Assembly: GCA_013365365.1 (NCBI GenBank)
Contig: JABVXU010000008.1
Location: forward strand, 1 to 64,000
From: Cruorifilaria tuberocauda
Taxonomy: Eukaryota; Nematoda; Chromadorea; Rhabditida; Onchocercidae
Reading direction: 5' to 3'
Length of the DNA stretch: 64,000 nucleotides
Within the stretch, counting starts at the first letter, position 1. Each line of letters starts with the position of its first letter. Shown one piece after another: positions 61,489-64,000 of the stretch. The notes beneath the pieces were generated by a model, which searched no databases, had not been told where the DNA came from, and saw only the letters and a list, made by a program, of their open reading frames with translations. A program made the translations under genes and the position numbers.

Positions 61489-63949
61489 TTACGGTGCAAT
61501 ACCATCCACTTTCATTAGTCTTAGCTGAGCATACTGCATATCCAATGCTTTTTCGAGTGGCTTACCCTGTAATTTTTTCCAGTTTACAGCTAGTATGTTT
61601 GTCGGCTTCTATAATGCGTAAAGATTTATACTGGAATTGCACTGCACTATTCTGAGTTTTACAATAAATTAATACCTTGTAACTAGATATACATTGATAA
61701 AAATTTTGGGCAAAGTCTGCAGGAAGAAATAACTGCAAATACTGATCAAATCTGCAAAAATGATTCCATGATTACAGCAGTGTCAAATTTCGGATGTTTT
61801 AATCTTGGATCAAAGCAGTAAAATCAATAGATCGTCTCACCTTTCCAAAGAATAAGATCGTAGAGTTTGTAAACATACATAGATTTCGTGCTGGAGCAAA
61901 ACACACTGAGCGTCTGTAAGGTCATGATGTGCATTAAGAGGAGCCTGCAAACAGTACTTCCAGGTCATGTTTATATCGTATTTTGAAGAAGCAGAAAACT
62001 GCGAATGCACTTGGAGAAATTGCACGAATAGAGCGCTTTTGCGCGCGTGAAATACTCTTCCAAAATAATTTTTGCAACATATATGTAAAAAAATTACCTG
62101 AAGCGCACCACAAACTGCCTTTTCCCATAAAAACTCAAAGAAATCAGTCGATCCATCGTTCGACAGCTTCAGAAATAGTTTGTTAATAATTTGAAATGTA
62201 ATCCGTTGCGTTGGTACATCATTCAAGTTCATAAAAGAAACGAGCGAGTCTGCTACTTTGTGGAGAAATCCAGTGTCTTCAAATTAAAAGTTAATTGCAG
62301 TTATTTTTGGTTAAATGATAAAATCTAGAAATGAATTAACAGGAAATCGCAGCAATAAATCTTTGAGATTGCTTACCACGCTCTCTTATCATAGCAATTA
62401 AGTCGTGTGTTAAGATGCTTAAGATTGTTTGCAGAAAAGCTCGGTTATAATAAATTATATCCCTATCACAAGTCTCATTGGATATATCAAATGATGTTCT
62501 TTGTGCGCTCCATAAGATATCAAATAAAGCAGGGATATTCAGACCAGTTTCCAAAAGACGCTTCTGAAATAGAGCTTGTTACTCTCTTAATAGAAGTATT
62601 CCAGAGATAACTACTCCTTCAAGTGCAGTTGATTTGCTGAGAGCTGGTACTTGATTCAGAATGAAGCAAAAAGCAAAACAGTCCATAGTAACACACCTTA
62701 AACTTGCCGAGAATTTGCTGCAATAAAACAAGAAAGTCATGCATCACTTTAATGTCTGGGCCAACGTCAAGATACTTGTCGCAAATGGCTGGTAACATAG
62801 CTAATATTTCACCATCAAGGCAAGTGACCATCCGATGAAGGTACTGACGCAATGCATCCAGTCCTTCCACGTTATCTGGAGTTATCTTATCCAGAAAAAC
62901 CTAAGAATTATAATAATTTATTACTGTCTCAATAACCAGGAAGATGATAAACAATTAAAGAAACACAGTATAGTTTAAGAAACCATGTTTCCCTTCCATA
63001 ATGGTCTTCGCTCTATCTACTGAACATTAATAAAAAACGTAAAAAAGTCCTCTAGCAAGACTGAGATGTGAGGCAACAAATGATGAACATACTTCCATCA
63101 ACTCAATAAAAACAATAGTGCATTGATAACGTTGCATAGTATAGTTATTTGTAAATGCTTTGGTAACACGTCTGAAAATATGAGTAGTCTTGAAGAGCAT
63201 GATTACTTCTCTAAGCTATGTATAATTACCAAGAACAGATTTCAAGATTTTGAAAACTTACGCGCTGTAACCAATAACATTAGCATATTGTTTATGAAGC
63301 TGCTGTGCTTCTTCCATATTTTTTGTTCGTGATAATTTTTCCGTTATGCGTGAGAATTTTTGAAGTAATGATAAACCGAGAACTTTAATGCATTCCTGTT
63401 TCCTTTCAACAGGTAGATTGCTATGAACAATCAGAATTGATGTAGATTCATATAAGTACATCTAAAATCCGATCAAAAGCGATAACCCAGTGCTTCTTCC
63501 GGATGGTTCAAATTCAGATACAAACCTAATATTCGATAAAGCAATTAATAATTCTCAATATGCTTAAAACTTAACTAATAAGTTGAAAAAAAAAACACTT
63601 TAACACTTACAATTGCAAACACAAAGTAAAGAACGACATATACAACCAAACAGTCCAGATGATGATATAGAAGGAAGTCTTGGGAAAGAAAAAAACCTGA
63701 TCCTCTTTCGAGAGTTGGCAATCCTCTTCTGACGTTACTGTAAAAAATGGTTCCAACTGTGAGAGAATATTTTCAGCTTGGTTACCTAAGAAAATCCTGA
63801 AAAATATTTTTTGAAACAGCAATTCAAAAAACCATTTGCGAAAAGTTTTCTTACTTATGAGCTTTTACAAAGCGACAAAATAAATAGATTATGCGACTTC
63901 TTGATTGCAACGAAACCTGGCGAAGACCATATATATCCAGAAATGCTTC
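61489..63949 (-). CDS. xpo-3: Exportin-T (tRNA exportin), C-terminal half, runs off the right edge
   Basis: Karyopherin that carries mature tRNA out of the nucleus with Ran-GTP. Visible exons from 5': 63855-63949, 63697-63796, 63262-63461, 63039-63171, 62697-62900, 62377-62563, 62098-62276, 61841-61944, 61676-61751, 61489-61566; phases agree and give the last 451 residues (whole family about 960). Matching blocks, in order, are GLRQVSLQSRSRIIYLFCRF, YESTSILIVHSNLPVERKQE, VIGYSARVTKAF, LRQYLHRMVTCLDGEIL and LTDAQCVLLQHEI. The 5' half lies beyond the window. The last exon (product ending VDGIAP) was chosen over a 30-codon alternative at 61562-61651 because its sequence looks more protein-like. 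The symbol is by C. elegans orthology. Confidence 0.9.
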
Positions 63950-64000
63950 CTGAAAAGAAAACTAATAAATGATTAGTGATTGTCACAACGCACACTACAA

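Overview
The window is eukaryotic nuclear DNA from a nematode. It is AT-rich and holds intron-dense genes with short exons, TTTCAG-type acceptors and GTAAGT-type donors. The proteins read as worm orthologues: ELKS/ERC, UCKL1, a LAD-2-like L1CAM, SET-23, CED-2/Crk, exportin-T. AG acceptors sit directly before several start codons, which fits spliced-leader trans-splicing. Base composition and intron size suggest a parasitic (perhaps spirurid/filarial) worm rather than Caenorhabditis, but that is inference. No operon of bacterial type, CRISPR, rRNA or convincing tRNA was seen.

Layout. 1-5.3 kb: no confident gene. 5.39-11.16 kb (+): ELKS/ERC active-zone scaffold, ending in the conserved IWA PDZ ligand. 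11.2-14.8 kb: mostly noncoding, with a candidate alternative ELKS last exon and a candidate minus-strand gene. 14.8-17.7 kb (+): uridine-cytidine kinase-like 1 with fused UPRT domain. 21.0-22.7 kb (+): plexin sema-domain relic with an in-frame stop and a frameshift. 25.2-33.0 kb (-): complete L1-family cell adhesion molecule (6 Ig, 5 FnIII, one TM, short tail). 33-39.9 kb: gene-poor. 39.9-41.3 kb (-): small secreted two-EF-hand protein. 42.5-42.9 kb (-): small gene just downstream of 43.1-44.4 kb (-) SET-23/SETMAR-type methyltransferase. 44.6-46.4 kb (+): CED-2/Crk adaptor, divergent from set-23 across 167 bp. 50.2-57.8 kb (+): GLTSCR1/BICRA-type ncBAF subunit. 59.6-61.5 kb (+): LSM11-like U7 snRNP protein. 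61.5 kb to the right edge (-): C-terminal half of exportin-T, tail-to-tail with the LSM11 gene.

Most genes were modelled exon by exon. For every complete model the intron phases chain without a break and the total length closes on a stop codon; predicted sizes match known families (UCKL1 540 aa, CED-2 277 aa, SET-23 245 aa, L1CAM 1170 aa, BICRA-like 1319 aa). The most unexpected content is the LSM11 homologue, because U7-dependent histone pre-mRNA processing is regarded as absent from C. elegans. Next comes a decayed plexin ectodomain beside a LAD-2-type L1CAM; in C. elegans these two families act together in semaphorin axon guidance.
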